DNA of 64,000 nucleotides from Lewinellaceae bacterium (GTDB taxonomy: Bacteria > Bacteroidota > Bacteroidia > Chitinophagales > Saprospiraceae): assembly GCA_016716135.1 (NCBI GenBank), contig JADJWX010000007.1, positions 124,001 to 188,000 on the forward strand. The letters run 5' to 3'. Positions within the stretch are counted from its first letter, which is position 1. Each line of letters starts with the position of its first letter. Positions 16,150 through 24,597 of this stretch are shown here, piece after piece. The notes beneath the pieces were generated by a model. The model had not been told where the DNA came from. It saw only the letters and a list, made by a program, of their open reading frames with translations, and made no database searches. The translations under genes and the position numbers were made by a program.

Positions 16150-16920
16150 TTAATGCACAATTTGAATTTGTTTGACTCCGATTTTGCCTTTTTCAGTGCG
16201 GAGCTGTACCCAATAAAGTCCGGCGGGCAATTCCGGAAATTGCAGTTGTTGGGTTGTCGTGGGAGCCAATTTTTGCGAAGCTACGAGGCGGCCGTTTGGG
16301 TCAACGAGCGTTAGCATGGCTGGCGAATCGTCAGCATCGGCATAGTTCAGGGTAATCGTGCCACGACTCGGGTTGGGGCTGATCCCAAACTCAATGGAGA
16401 CGGCTTCGGTGGCTTGTGCCAGTTGTTCCACCGCTTCGGAATTGAACATGCGCGCCAGTTCGGAAACATTGCCCAGTTCGAGCTGGCCGGCAAAACAAAC
16501 CAGTACAAAATCGTCGGTTGTGCCAACCAACAGGATCAGGTCGGTTACGGCTTGGCCATCGTCTTTCGACCAGACATAAACCCGGTCTTGCCCGTCGCGA
16601 ACGGTGAGCAGGACATCCATTTCGTCAGTTGGCACCAACTTCAGCGCTTCGTTGTACAGGGCCGGTGCATCCGCGTTGTCGCCGGATGCCAATACGCGCA
16701 GGCTGCCAATGTTTTTAACCACATTATGCAGTTTATGCCAGTCCTTCATTTCCACCTTGGATTCAGCGACAACTTCAAGCAGGTCTTTGCTGAGATACAC
16801 GAAGGTAAATCCCTTGTCGCGTTTGTGTTTTTCGATAAAATTGTTGAGCGGTTCCTGTTGGGCTGAAGCAAGGCTTGCCAGGAGGAACAAGGCGGCAAGC
16901 AAGAGGTAGATTTGTTTCAT
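16150..16920 (-). CDS. DUF4252 domain protein with type IX sorting domain
   Basis: A 256-residue exported protein. It has a signal peptide (MKQIYLLLAALFLLASLASA) and then a DUF4252-like region at residues 20-165 (FIEKHKRDKGFTFVYLSKDL and VLLVGTTDDFVLVCFAGQL). The C-terminal 75 residues start FGISPNPSRGTITLNY and include LPAGLYWVQLRT, a type IX secretion type A sorting domain. DUF4252 proteins are usually small lipoproteins without such a tail, so the fusion to a sorting domain is less common. The ATG at 16920 places the signal peptide at the very start; an upstream start would add ten residues before it. Confidence 0.8.
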   Translation of the reverse strand: MKQIYLLLAALFLLASLASAQQEPLNNFIEKHKRDKGFTFVYLSKDLLEVVAESKVEMKDWHKLHNVVKNIGSLRVLASGDNADAPALYNEALKLVPTDEMDVLLTVRDGQDRVYVWSKDDGQAVTDLILLVGTTDDFVLVCFAGQLELGNVSELARMFNSEAVEQLAQATEAVSIEFGISPNPSRGTITLNYADADDSPAMLTLVDPNGRLVASQKLAPTTTQQLQFPELPAGLYWVQLRTEKGKIGVKQIQIVH

Positions 16921-17258
16921 AGCGTAATTATTTTGTGGTGGTAGTGACAACCGGGAGACGCCGGTATGGTGGAAATGTTACAGATTCCCTGGCGAAGATT
17001 CCTTTCGGTTGAAGGTCGTGTTGTGTCCTGCAATTTCAGGGCCTGCAGATTCCAAGTTTCCCCCTTCAGTTTTAAACAATTGCGCAAAGACTTGGAAAAT
17101 TTCAGCGATTTTCCGGAAAAACAATTTTCGGTTTGGTCAATGTATTTAGTTTTACGCGCCCTTTTTTTCCGGTGATTAATCCCGTCAAACCAATCAACCT
17201 GATTTAACAACTTAACATCACGCCTGATCAAGCAGTTTTTTACATCACCTTCATAATC

Positions 17259-18374
17259 ATGCGCATCCTCACCTTTTTTTTACTCCTCTCGCTTTTGGCC
17301 GGCGCCAATCTGGCTGCTCAAAATTACCCCCCGAACCCCGAACCCGGCGATTGTTACATTCGCTGTCCGATTGAAGAAATCACCGAAGTTGCGAAAGTTG
17401 TCGTGACGCCTTCCTACATGGAATACAAGGTCGTGCCTGCGGAATACAAAACCGTGGAAGAACGCATTCTGGTAAAAGAAGCATCAAAGCGGTTCGAGTA
17501 TGTACCGGCTGTCTACCGCGAGGTTATCGACACGATCATGGTGGAAGAACCGTACAGCACGTATACGCTGCAGCCGGTAGAAACGATTGATACGTTTGAG
17601 ATTTTCGAGATCCAGCCTGCCTATTCCCGGTTTGAATCGCGGCCGGCCATCGACGGATGTACATCTCCGATTCCGGGCGAGTGCGATGTGATTTGCTATG
17701 TGCATTATCCCGCCGTCACAAAAACCATCCCGGTCCGGAAAATCATCACCAAACCTACTTTTATCCAGCAACATCCGCCGAACGAGCGGTACCGCACGGT
17801 GAAACGGCAGGTAATTGAAACACCGGCTACCATACGCGAAATCGAGATTCCTGCGGAATACACCACTATTCAGAAGCGGGTGTTGGTAAAAGACGCGACC
17901 GTTGATTCGGTTGAAATAAAGCCCGAATTGCGCGAAGAAGTTTTTCTGGTGCGCGACCGTAGTGCCGATCCGTCGACGGAAGGTTATGAGTGGAAAAAGA
18001 TCGAGTGCGCTTTGCTGGATTTTAACATCCTGCCCATATTTTATCCAGTAAACAGTGCTGCATTGACAGCCCAGTCCAAATCAGTGATCGATGAAAAGTT
18101 GCTCAAGTTGATGCTCAAACGCCCTGAGCTGCGGGTGGAGATCAACTCGCACACCGATTCGCGCGCATCGGATGCCTTTAACCTGGACTTGTCCAAACGT
18201 CGTGCACAGGCTGTGGTGGACTACCTCGTTTCCAGAGGCGTCAAGCGCTCGCGACTGGAATACAACGGCTATGGCGAAACCCAGCTGGTCAATCACTGTG
18301 GTAACGGAGTCGATTGCACTGAAGAACAACATGCGCAGAACCGGCGCACGGAGTTTCGGGTATTGCCGCGCTAG
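17259..18374 (+). CDS. OmpA family protein with repeated periplasmic/surface module
   Basis: A 371-residue protein with signal peptide (residues 1-20, ANLAAQ). Residues 45-245 contain two copies of a beta-rich module marked by PAEYKTVEERILVKEA and PAEYTTIQKRVLVKDA, each followed by a VPAVYRE or KPELREE strand. Residues 255-371 are an OmpA-type peptidoglycan-binding domain (LRVEINSHTDSRASDAFN, SKRRAQAVVDYL, RLEYNGYGET and the closing NRRTEFRV). It probably links the outer membrane to peptidoglycan. The 338-bp region upstream, shared with the divergent DUF4252 gene, should hold both promoters but has no clear consensus box. A strong terminator follows. Confidence 0.85.
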   Translation: MRILTFFLLLSLLAGANLAAQNYPPNPEPGDCYIRCPIEEITEVAKVVVTPSYMEYKVVPAEYKTVEERILVKEASKRFEYVPAVYREVIDTIMVEEPYSTYTLQPVETIDTFEIFEIQPAYSRFESRPAIDGCTSPIPGECDVICYVHYPAVTKTIPVRKIITKPTFIQQHPPNERYRTVKRQVIETPATIREIEIPAEYTTIQKRVLVKDATVDSVEIKPELREEVFLVRDRSADPSTEGYEWKKIECALLDFNILPIFYPVNSAALTAQSKSVIDEKLLKLMLKRPELRVEINSHTDSRASDAFNLDLSKRRAQAVVDYLVSRGVKRSRLEYNGYGETQLVNHCGNGVDCTEEQHAQNRRTEFRVLPR

Positions 18375-18409
18375 GGCGCCCAAACAAGCGGGGTATGGTT
18401 GGCAACTCA

Positions 18410-18471
18410 ATGAGCCTTTCTGAATCAATGCATCCGGCCGGATGAAAATATTCAGAAAGGCTCATTTTTTT
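18410..18471 (+). terminator. Rho-independent terminator after the OmpA gene
   Basis: ATGAGCCTTTCTGAAT (18410-18425) pairs perfectly with 18450-18465 and is followed by a run of Ts. The 24-base loop contains a second perfect palindrome, CATCCGGCCGGATG (18431-18444), so the RNA could fold as a stem with an inner hairpin. Confidence 0.88.
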
Positions 18472-18627
18472 AGTCTTGCATGGAGATTGGCGGCCACTAT
18501 TCTTTGCTTTAATTCAAGGGTAAACGGCAAATTTTTTCGAACAAGCGGTCAAAATCGCGCAAGGACGCACAAAGCCCCCCAATTGGTTAAACTTTCTTTA
18601 AAGTAACACCCCACCAAATGCCCTCCT

Positions 18628-18659
18628 TTTGTTTTTCGGTTATATCGGTGGTACTTTTG
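18628..18659 (+). promoter_or_regulatory. Bacteroidota promoter (TTTG - 20 bp - TACTTTTG)
   Basis: TTTG at 18628-18631 and TACTTTTG at 18652-18659 are separated by 20 bases, matching the Bacteroidota sigma-A consensus closely. It is 33 bases upstream of the thioredoxin-like gene's ATG at 18692. Confidence 0.75.
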
Positions 18660-18691
18660 TTCAACACATTTTGAATCTAAAATCGATCGTC

Positions 18692-19456
18692 ATGCGCAAA
18701 ATCATAATATTGTGTCTCCTTGCCTCCCTGGCACACATACTGGTCGCACAAACGACCCCGCGCAGCGGCGCCAAGGCCCTGCCGGCCACTCAATCGAAAA
18801 CGACCCTTACGAAATCTCGAACCACATTCACCCCAAAAGCCGGCTTGCAACCGTCCAGCGCCGCGCGTTCGGGCGCCGAAGCCAACGCTACCGAAAGCCG
18901 TAACACCACAAACACTGCCCGGCAGACTACCACACCCAAAACTGTACCGGCCAAAATGCCTGACGCGCCAAAACTTGATGAAAAGGAACCCTTGGTTGAA
19001 GTAGAATGGCTGACGCTGGAGGAAGCCATGGAAAAATCCAAAACCGATAAGCGGAAAATTTTTATCGATGTGTTTACCGATTGGTGCGGCTGGTGCAAAC
19101 GCATGGACCAATCCACCTTTGTCGATCCTTCAGTGGCGCAGTATCTTAATGAAAATTACTACGCCGTGAAGCTGAATGCCGAACAACAAGAAGACATCAT
19201 CTTCAACAACAAAACCTACCATTTTAAGAAAAATGGCGCCCGTGGCTACCATGAACTCGCTGCTGAACTGTTGAACAACCGCCTGAGCTTCCCGACAGTG
19301 GTGTTTCTGGATGAATCCATGAAAGTAATCCAACCCATTCCGGGCTATCTCGAAGCGCCCAAACTGGAAACGATCCTCAATTATTTCGGCACCGACAGCC
19401 ATAAAACAACTCCCTGGGAAACATACGAGCGCAAATTTTCCAATAGCCAGGATTAA
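18692..19456 (+). CDS. Exported thioredoxin-fold protein
   Basis: A 254-residue protein with signal peptide (residues 1-20, ending LVAQ) and a Ser/Thr/Ala-rich linker to about residue 90. A thioredoxin-like domain follows, with the redox motif C132-G-W-C135 in DVFTDWCGWCKRMD, a cis-proline strand LSFPTVVFLDE near residue 207, and a closing helix. The FTDWCGWCK pattern is that of periplasmic thioredoxins related to DUF255/thioredoxin_7. It would reduce or exchange disulfides outside the cytoplasm. The ATG at 18692 is chosen because it starts the signal peptide and follows a good promoter. Confidence 0.82.
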   Translation: MRKIIILCLLASLAHILVAQTTPRSGAKALPATQSKTTLTKSRTTFTPKAGLQPSSAARSGAEANATESRNTTNTARQTTTPKTVPAKMPDAPKLDEKEPLVEVEWLTLEEAMEKSKTDKRKIFIDVFTDWCGWCKRMDQSTFVDPSVAQYLNENYYAVKLNAEQQEDIIFNNKTYHFKKNGARGYHELAAELLNNRLSFPTVVFLDESMKVIQPIPGYLEAPKLETILNYFGTDSHKTTPWETYERKFSNSQD

Positions 19457-19479
19457 AATATACCGGCATTCCGCCTCAG

Positions 19480-19514
19480 CAGGCAGCAGTTGGACACTGC
19501 TGCCTGTTTTGTTT
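19480..19514 (+). terminator. Rho-independent terminator after the thioredoxin-like gene
   Basis: CAGGCAGCAG (19480-19489) pairs with CTGCTGCCTG (19497-19506) across a 7-base loop, followed by TTTTGTTT. Confidence 0.85.
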
Positions 19515-19583
19515 ATATAAACCAGCCCAAAAAAAACCGTTTATTTGCCGACATTGTTTTTTTGATCAATTACTTGTAAACCC

Positions 19584-20672
19584 TTGGCAGGCAACTCTTT
19601 TGGAACGCTCTTCCGGCTAACCACCTTTGGCGAGTCGCACGGCCAGGCAATCGGCTGTATCATCGACGGTTGCCCGGCCGGTTTGGCATTTGACCTCGAC
19701 TTTGTCCAACAGGAACTCGACCGCCGGCGCCCGGGCCAAAGCGCCATCGTCACGCAGCGCAAGGAAAGCGACACGGTTCAGGTGCTGAGCGGCGTTTTTG
19801 AAGGCAAAACCACCGGCACGCCCATCGCCCTGCTCATTCCCAATGAAAACCAACGTTCCGCCGACTACAACCATCTCGCCACAGTCTTTCGCCCCAGCCA
19901 CGCCGACTACACATGGCAGGCCAAACACGGGCACCGCGACTACCGCGGTGGTGGCCGCAGCAGCGCCCGCGAAACCGCCGCGCGCGTTGCCGGTGGTGCC
20001 GTCGCCAAATTATTGCTTCGCCAGACAGGTATTTCCGTCCAGGCCTACGTCAGTCAGGTCGGAACGATTACCGTCGAACAACCTTACACCGCGCTCGACC
20101 TTAGCCAAACCGAAACCAACGATGTGCGTTGTCCCGATCCGGTAGTGGCCGAACAGATGATCCAATTAATCCGCGACACCCGCAAGGCAGGCGATACGCT
20201 CGGTGGCACGATCACCGCCGTCATCCAAGGCTGCCCGCCCGGACTTGGCGAGCCTGTATTTGACAAACTGCACGCCGACCTGGGCAAAGCCATGCTCAGC
20301 ATCAACGCCGCCAAAGGCTTCGAATACGGCTCCGGCTTTGCCGGCACCACCATGTTGGGATCGGCCCATAATGACCGCTTTGAAACGACGGATCGTGGAA
20401 CAATCCGAACAGCGACAAACCACTCCGGAGGTATTCAAGGCGGCATCTCCAACGGCATGGATATCTATTTCCGCGTTGCCTTCAAACCCGTCGCTACCAT
20501 CATGCAAGACCAGGAAACGGTGGATGCCGAAGGGCATCCTGTAGTGCTCAAAGGAAAGGGGCGACACGACCCCTGCGTACTCCCCCGCGCCGTTCCGATC
20601 GTGGAGGCCATGACTGCACTGGTACTGGCAGACCATTTCTTGCGATGGAAAACCGCGCACCTGTCAGGTTGA
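19584..20672 (+). CDS. aroC: Chorismate synthase
   Basis: Converts 5-enolpyruvylshikimate 3-phosphate to chorismate, the last common step of aromatic amino acid synthesis, using reduced FMN. The 362-residue length is normal. Family signatures are GNSFGTLFRLTTFGESHG at the start, the GHRDYRGGGRSSARET region near residue 115 and the closing GRHDPCVLPRAVPIVEAM near residue 320. The start is TTG, fixed by the conserved MAGNSFG N-terminus. The last codons (HLSG and the stop) overlap a half copy of the AACCTGTCAGGT repeat. The tocopherol-cyclase-like gene begins 6 bp later, so the two may be co-transcribed. Confidence 0.97.
   Translation: MAGNSFGTLFRLTTFGESHGQAIGCIIDGCPAGLAFDLDFVQQELDRRRPGQSAIVTQRKESDTVQVLSGVFEGKTTGTPIALLIPNENQRSADYNHLATVFRPSHADYTWQAKHGHRDYRGGGRSSARETAARVAGGAVAKLLLRQTGISVQAYVSQVGTITVEQPYTALDLSQTETNDVRCPDPVVAEQMIQLIRDTRKAGDTLGGTITAVIQGCPPGLGEPVFDKLHADLGKAMLSINAAKGFEYGSGFAGTTMLGSAHNDRFETTDRGTIRTATNHSGGIQGGISNGMDIYFRVAFKPVATIMQDQETVDAEGHPVVLKGKGRHDPCVLPRAVPIVEAMTALVLADHFLRWKTAHLSG
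20659..20670. repeat. Half copy of the AACCTGTCAGGT repeat at the aroC stop codon
   Basis: ACCTGTCAGGTT matches the terminal word of the palindromes at 3153 and 9231, followed by GAATTTA, which resembles their next bases. No second arm is present. It supplies the last sense codons and the first base of the aroC stop. Confidence 0.5.
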
Positions 20673-20678
20673 ATTTAC

Positions 20679-21662
20679 ATGAAAAACACCCGAACAATGC
20701 ATCTCTTGCGCCGCTGGCATGCCCTCTGGAATCCCGATATGTATCACGGTTGGGGGCGGCAACGCCGGTATTTCGAAGGCTGGTATTTCAAACTCGTCAG
20801 CGCCGACGAGCAAGTGGCGCTCGCGGTAATCCCCGGTATTTCCATGGCTGAAAACGGTGATAAACATGCCTTTATCCAGGTTATGGATGGCAAGACCTGT
20901 ACGGCAACGTATCACCGGTTTGTGGCAGAAACCTTCCGGCCCGATCCGCGAAAGTTTGAATTTCGCCTGGGCGCTAATTTTTTTTCCAAGGAAAAACTAC
21001 TGCTCGACCTGCCGGGGCTTTCCGGCGAAATCCGCTTCAAAAACCCCACGCCTTGGCCCAAAATGCTGGGCGCACCCGGTATTATGGGCTGGTATTCTTT
21101 CGTGCCGTTTATGGAATGCTTTCACGGGATTGTCAGTATGCAACATGATTTGATCGGTACATTGAGCCTGAATGGAAAAACACTGGATTTTACCGGCGGC
21201 AAAGGCTATAGTGAAAAAGATTGGGGGCGTTCTTTCCCGCGTGCCTATGTCTGGATGCAATCCAATCATTTCAACTCCGGCAACCAGGCATCCCTGATGG
21301 CCTCGGTGGCGCATATTCCCTGGCTTGGCAGTTATTTCATCGGGTTTATCAGCGGGTTATGGCTGGACGGGCGGCTTTTTCGTTTTGCAACCTATACCGG
21401 CGCCAAGCAAAGGCTGGAGCTGACCGGCGACAGCGTTTCTCTTATTTTTAAAAATCCCAAATCCGAGTTGCGCATACTGGCCAAACAAGCACCGGGTACC
21501 GCTTTGCAATCGCCCATTTCCGGTGAAATGACCGGTAAGATCAATGAAAGTTTGCAAGCGACTATTCAGGCTGAACTGCTTGAAAACGGCTGGCGAATCT
21601 TTGAGGGCAGCGCACAAACGGCCGGACTTGAAGTGGCCGGCGACGTGAAAATCCTGCTGTAG
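20679..21662 (+). CDS. Tocopherol cyclase-like family protein
   Basis: A 327-residue protein resembling the tocopherol-cyclase-like family (PF14249 type). The start carries WNPDMYHGWGRQRRYFEGWYFKL, a near-diagnostic family pattern, and the middle holds GKGYSEKDWGRSFPRAYVWMQSNHF. The family fold is a lipocalin-like pair of beta sheets. In plants and cyanobacteria it closes the chromanol ring of vitamin E, but bacterial members outside those groups have no proven reaction. No signal peptide is visible. A second ATG at 20697 is possible. It follows aroC by 6 bp and meets the convergent ElaA gene with 1 bp between stops. Confidence 0.82.
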   Translation: MKNTRTMHLLRRWHALWNPDMYHGWGRQRRYFEGWYFKLVSADEQVALAVIPGISMAENGDKHAFIQVMDGKTCTATYHRFVAETFRPDPRKFEFRLGANFFSKEKLLLDLPGLSGEIRFKNPTPWPKMLGAPGIMGWYSFVPFMECFHGIVSMQHDLIGTLSLNGKTLDFTGGKGYSEKDWGRSFPRAYVWMQSNHFNSGNQASLMASVAHIPWLGSYFIGFISGLWLDGRLFRFATYTGAKQRLELTGDSVSLIFKNPKSELRILAKQAPGTALQSPISGEMTGKINESLQATIQAELLENGWRIFEGSAQTAGLEVAGDVKILL

Positions 21663-21663
21663 A

Positions 21664-22113
21664 TTATTTCAGGATCATTTTGGTATGCGGAATTCCGTCT
21701 TCCAGGTATTCCTCACCAGTGCTGTTGAATCCCAAACTTTCATAAAAACGAAGCAGATACGTTTGCGCCCCGATTTTAATTGGCGTGTCGCCAAAAAGGT
21801 GTCGGCACATTGCAATACTGCGCTGCATAACCGTACGGCCGGCCCCGGTGCCACGGGCTTTTGCCGCAGTTATAACCCGCCCGATCGAACAATAACCGGG
21901 GTAAACAACGTCCGTTGGAACCAGGCGGGTATAGGCCACAATTGCACCGGTGTCATCGCGGCCGAACAGGTGCCAGGCTTCCAAATCAATGCCGTCTGCA
22001 TCCAAAAACGGGCAATTTTGCTCTACAATAAATACCGCCTGGCGAAAGGCCAGAATGGCGTATAATTCGTGCAGCGTAAGGCTTGAAAAAGGCAGGCAGG
22101 AGAAGTGGAGCAT
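21664..22113 (-). CDS. GNAT family N-acetyltransferase, ElaA-like
   Basis: A 149-residue ElaA-type acetyltransferase. The N-terminal LTLHELYAILAFRQAVFIVEQNCPF pattern is characteristic of ElaA. The acetyl-CoA-binding motif is IGRVITAAKARGTGAGRTVMQ near residues 78-98 (the R/Q-x-x-G-x-G/A loop), and LLRFYESLGFNSTGEEYLEDGIPH closes the domain. The substrate is unknown. A TACATTTG box on the minus strand at 22134-22141 lies 20 bases before the ATG and is a good -7 candidate. Confidence 0.9.
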   Translation of the reverse strand: MLHFSCLPFSSLTLHELYAILAFRQAVFIVEQNCPFLDADGIDLEAWHLFGRDDTGAIVAYTRLVPTDVVYPGYCSIGRVITAAKARGTGAGRTVMQRSIAMCRHLFGDTPIKIGAQTYLLRFYESLGFNSTGEEYLEDGIPHTKMILK

Positions 22114-22224
22114 GCGCTGAAATTTTGTTGGATCAAATGTAGTGGTTGCAGCCGAAAAGGCCCGGTTCGTCAGAAAACGCGGGTTAAATTGGTTTTCAAC
22201 AAAAGAATCCTGCCGCGATGGTTT

Positions 22225-22232
22225 TACCTTTG
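22225..22232 (+). promoter_or_regulatory. -7 box TACCTTTG upstream of the DUF2911 gene
   Basis: An exact TAnnTTTG match 50 bases before the ATG. No convincing TTTG sits at the expected upstream spacing. Confidence 0.4.
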
Positions 22233-22281
22233 CAAACCATTCGCTTAAACCGTTGTTACTTTTCCTTAAACAATTATCACC

Positions 22282-23145
22282 ATGATGGAATCGTACGTAT
22301 TAACCGTTTTAGTGCTTCTTGCGACCTGCACGTTGGGTCTTTCTCAAATTCAAACTCCCGCCCCGAGCCCGGGTGCAAAATTTACCCAGGACGTAGGCCT
22401 GATCAAAGTGGACGTGGAATATTCCCGCCCCAGCAAAAAAGGCCGGGTCATTTTTGGCGACCTCGTTCCCTATGGCGAAATGTGGCGTACCGGCGCTAAT
22501 GCTTCCACTAAAGTGACCTTCAGCGATAAAGTCACCGTCGGCGGCAAAGAGCTGAACAAAGGCACCTATGCCCTGTACACCATTCCGGGCCAAAAAGAGT
22601 GGACGATAATCTTCTATTCCAACACCTCCTACTGGGGCACACCGGAAGAGAAGGATTTTAAAGAAGAAGAGGTTGCCGCCCGTTTTACCGTACCCGCTAT
22701 CACAATGGAAAATGCAAATGTCGAATCATTTACCATCGGAATAGATAACCTGAAAAATGACGGCGCCGAACTTTATCTGCTTTGGGAAAACACCTATGTC
22801 GGTATTCCGATCAAAGTAGATACCGACTCCAAAGTGATGGCTGCAATCAAATCGACTATGGCCGGGCCAAAAGCAGGTGACTATTTTTCTGCTGCCCGCT
22901 ACTACCACGAGCAGGGGCAGGACCAGAAACAAGCCCTCGAATGGGTGAACAAATGCCTGGAAATGGGCGGCGATAAATTCTGGATTCTGCGCCTCAAGGC
23001 CAATATCCAGGCTGAACTGGGCATGTACAAAGACGCCATCGCCACTGCGCAAAAAAGCACCGAACTTGCCAAGGCCGACGGCAATGCCGACTACCCGCGC
23101 ATGAATGAAAAATCCATCACCGCCTGGAAGGCAAAAATGAAGTAA
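22282..23145 (+). CDS. DUF2911 domain protein
   Basis: A 287-residue exported protein: signal peptide (residues 1-22, LGLSQ), then a DUF2911 domain at about residues 35-180. Its hallmarks are VDVEYSRPSKKGRVIFG, VPYGEMWRTGANASTKVTFSDKV and GTYALYTIPGQKEWTIIFY. The C-terminal 100 residues form helix pairs like TPR units (AARYYHEQGQDQKQALEWVNKCL). DUF2911 proteins are common in Bacteroidota and have no proven function. An immediately following ATG (codon 2) is an alternative start. Confidence 0.88.
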   Translation: MMESYVLTVLVLLATCTLGLSQIQTPAPSPGAKFTQDVGLIKVDVEYSRPSKKGRVIFGDLVPYGEMWRTGANASTKVTFSDKVTVGGKELNKGTYALYTIPGQKEWTIIFYSNTSYWGTPEEKDFKEEEVAARFTVPAITMENANVESFTIGIDNLKNDGAELYLLWENTYVGIPIKVDTDSKVMAAIKSTMAGPKAGDYFSAARYYHEQGQDQKQALEWVNKCLEMGGDKFWILRLKANIQAELGMYKDAIATAQKSTELAKADGNADYPRMNEKSITAWKAKMK

Positions 23146-23197
23146 TGCCGGAAATTTGGACGGCGTAATGCCATAACTATCCAATCCCCGGTTTTTC

Positions 23198-23237
23198 AAC
23201 GGCGCAACGGATCAACCCCTTGCGCCGTTGTTATTTT
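23198..23237 (+). terminator. Rho-independent terminator after the DUF2911 gene
   Basis: CAACGGCGCAA (23198-23208) pairs with TTGCGCCGTTG (23220-23230), followed by TTATTTTT. Confidence 0.85.
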
Positions 23238-23269
23238 TGCAACATCCTGATCGCTAAAAACAACACTGC

Positions 23270-24535
23270 ATGACCACATTTCGACTTTTTCTGTTTCTCT
23301 TCGCATTGATCCCGGCACTACTTTTTGCGCAAACCCAAAATCCGGGTTGCGATGGCTTCCGGTATAAACAAGACCAGTTTCAAACCGTAAAAAAGACCAC
23401 CCTGCCCTACGCTACAGCCACCAGCCATACCGGCCAACCCATTACCCTGTCTATGGACGTGTACGAACCCGATGGCGACACCTGCAGCAAACGCCCGGTA
23501 ATCGTGATGGAACACGGAGGGAGTTTTATTTTTGGAAATAAAAGCGATATGGCCAAATGGTGCCAGTTGCTGGCCCGCCAGGGCTATGTGGCTGTTTCTA
23601 TTCAGTACCGCCTGTACCCTGTGTTCCAGCTGGGCTTTCCCGATTCTATCGATATCATGGATACGGCAATTAAAGCCGTCGGAGATATGAAGGCGGCCGT
23701 CCGGTTTTTCCGGGAGGATGCCGCAACGGCTAACTTGTTTCGTGCTGATACGGCCAATATTTTCATTGGCGGATACTCTGCGGGCGCCGTTGCAGCCCTG
23801 CACATGGCGTTTCTCGACGATACGGATGTGCTGCCCGCTTTTTTACAAACTATCCTAACGGCCAACGGAGGCCTGAACGGAAATACCGGCAGTGCCGCCA
23901 ACCAAAGCTATTCTTCGGCCATCGGAGCGGTAATCAATATGTCGGGAGGCCTGTACCGCCGCGCCTGGATCGACGCCGACGACGTCCCGATGGCTAGTAT
24001 ACACGGAACTGCCGACGCCACCGTACCCTTCGAAGCAGGCTTGGCCGCCAATTTAGCATATCTGGAAGGCAGTGGCTTGTTGCATGCACAGGCGCTGTCG
24101 GAAGGAACATGGAGTTACCTGCAAAAAGTACCCGGTGGTGGCCATTCCGATATTTACGACCAACCGCAGTTCGCAGCTCAATTGGATTCATTTTGGACGC
24201 AGTCCACCATCCTGTTGGAATATTTGACCTGCGCTGACCTGGTCGGCAGTAATCAACCCGGAGGTTCACCAGCCCTTCCGGCGTGGCTGGCATACCCTAA
24301 CCCGGTCGAACGCGGACAACCGGTTTCCCTGAAGTTGCCGGAATCAGAAAAATCAATCACCGCCCTAATTTATACTATTTCAGGCCGGGAAGTCCTTCGA
24401 ATTGAAAATATTCAACCGGATGCGGCAAGCATTCCGACAACTGGTTTGACACCGGGCGTTTATGTAATTCGGCTGCTGGATAACAGCGGCGGTGGCGGGT
24501 ATGTACCCGGGGTGGTGCGGTTTGTTGTAAATTAA
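23270..24535 (+). CDS. Secreted alpha/beta hydrolase (esterase-like) with type IX sorting domain
   Basis: A 421-residue secreted protein. The signal peptide ends near residue 20 (LLFAQ). The hydrolase domain has the oxyanion-hole strand VIVMEHGGSFIFGNKSD near residue 75, the nucleophile elbow FIGGYSAGAVAALHMAF near residue 165 (Gly-x-Ser-x-Gly, Ser being the nucleophile), an acidic candidate in IHGTADATVP and a histidine in GGGHSDIYD. The C-terminal 85 residues from AYPNPVERGQPVSL to the end form a type IX sorting domain (LTPGVYVIRLLD). It would act outside the cell or on its surface; the ester substrate is unknown. Confidence 0.85.
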   Translation: MTTFRLFLFLFALIPALLFAQTQNPGCDGFRYKQDQFQTVKKTTLPYATATSHTGQPITLSMDVYEPDGDTCSKRPVIVMEHGGSFIFGNKSDMAKWCQLLARQGYVAVSIQYRLYPVFQLGFPDSIDIMDTAIKAVGDMKAAVRFFREDAATANLFRADTANIFIGGYSAGAVAALHMAFLDDTDVLPAFLQTILTANGGLNGNTGSAANQSYSSAIGAVINMSGGLYRRAWIDADDVPMASIHGTADATVPFEAGLAANLAYLEGSGLLHAQALSEGTWSYLQKVPGGGHSDIYDQPQFAAQLDSFWTQSTILLEYLTCADLVGSNQPGGSPALPAWLAYPNPVERGQPVSLKLPESEKSITALIYTISGREVLRIENIQPDAASIPTTGLTPGVYVIRLLDNSGGGGYVPGVVRFVVN

Positions 24536-24567
24536 AAATCCCGCAGATTATAACATCTGCGGGATTT
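24536..24567. terminator. Bidirectional terminator between the esterase and clpC genes
   Basis: AAATCCCGCAGAT (24536-24548) and ATCTGCGGGATTT (24555-24567) form a 13-bp perfect stem between two convergent genes. A-rich and T-rich flanks allow use on both strands. Confidence 0.8.
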
Positions 24568-24597
24568 CAAATTTATCTATTCCGATCCGCTTGCAAC

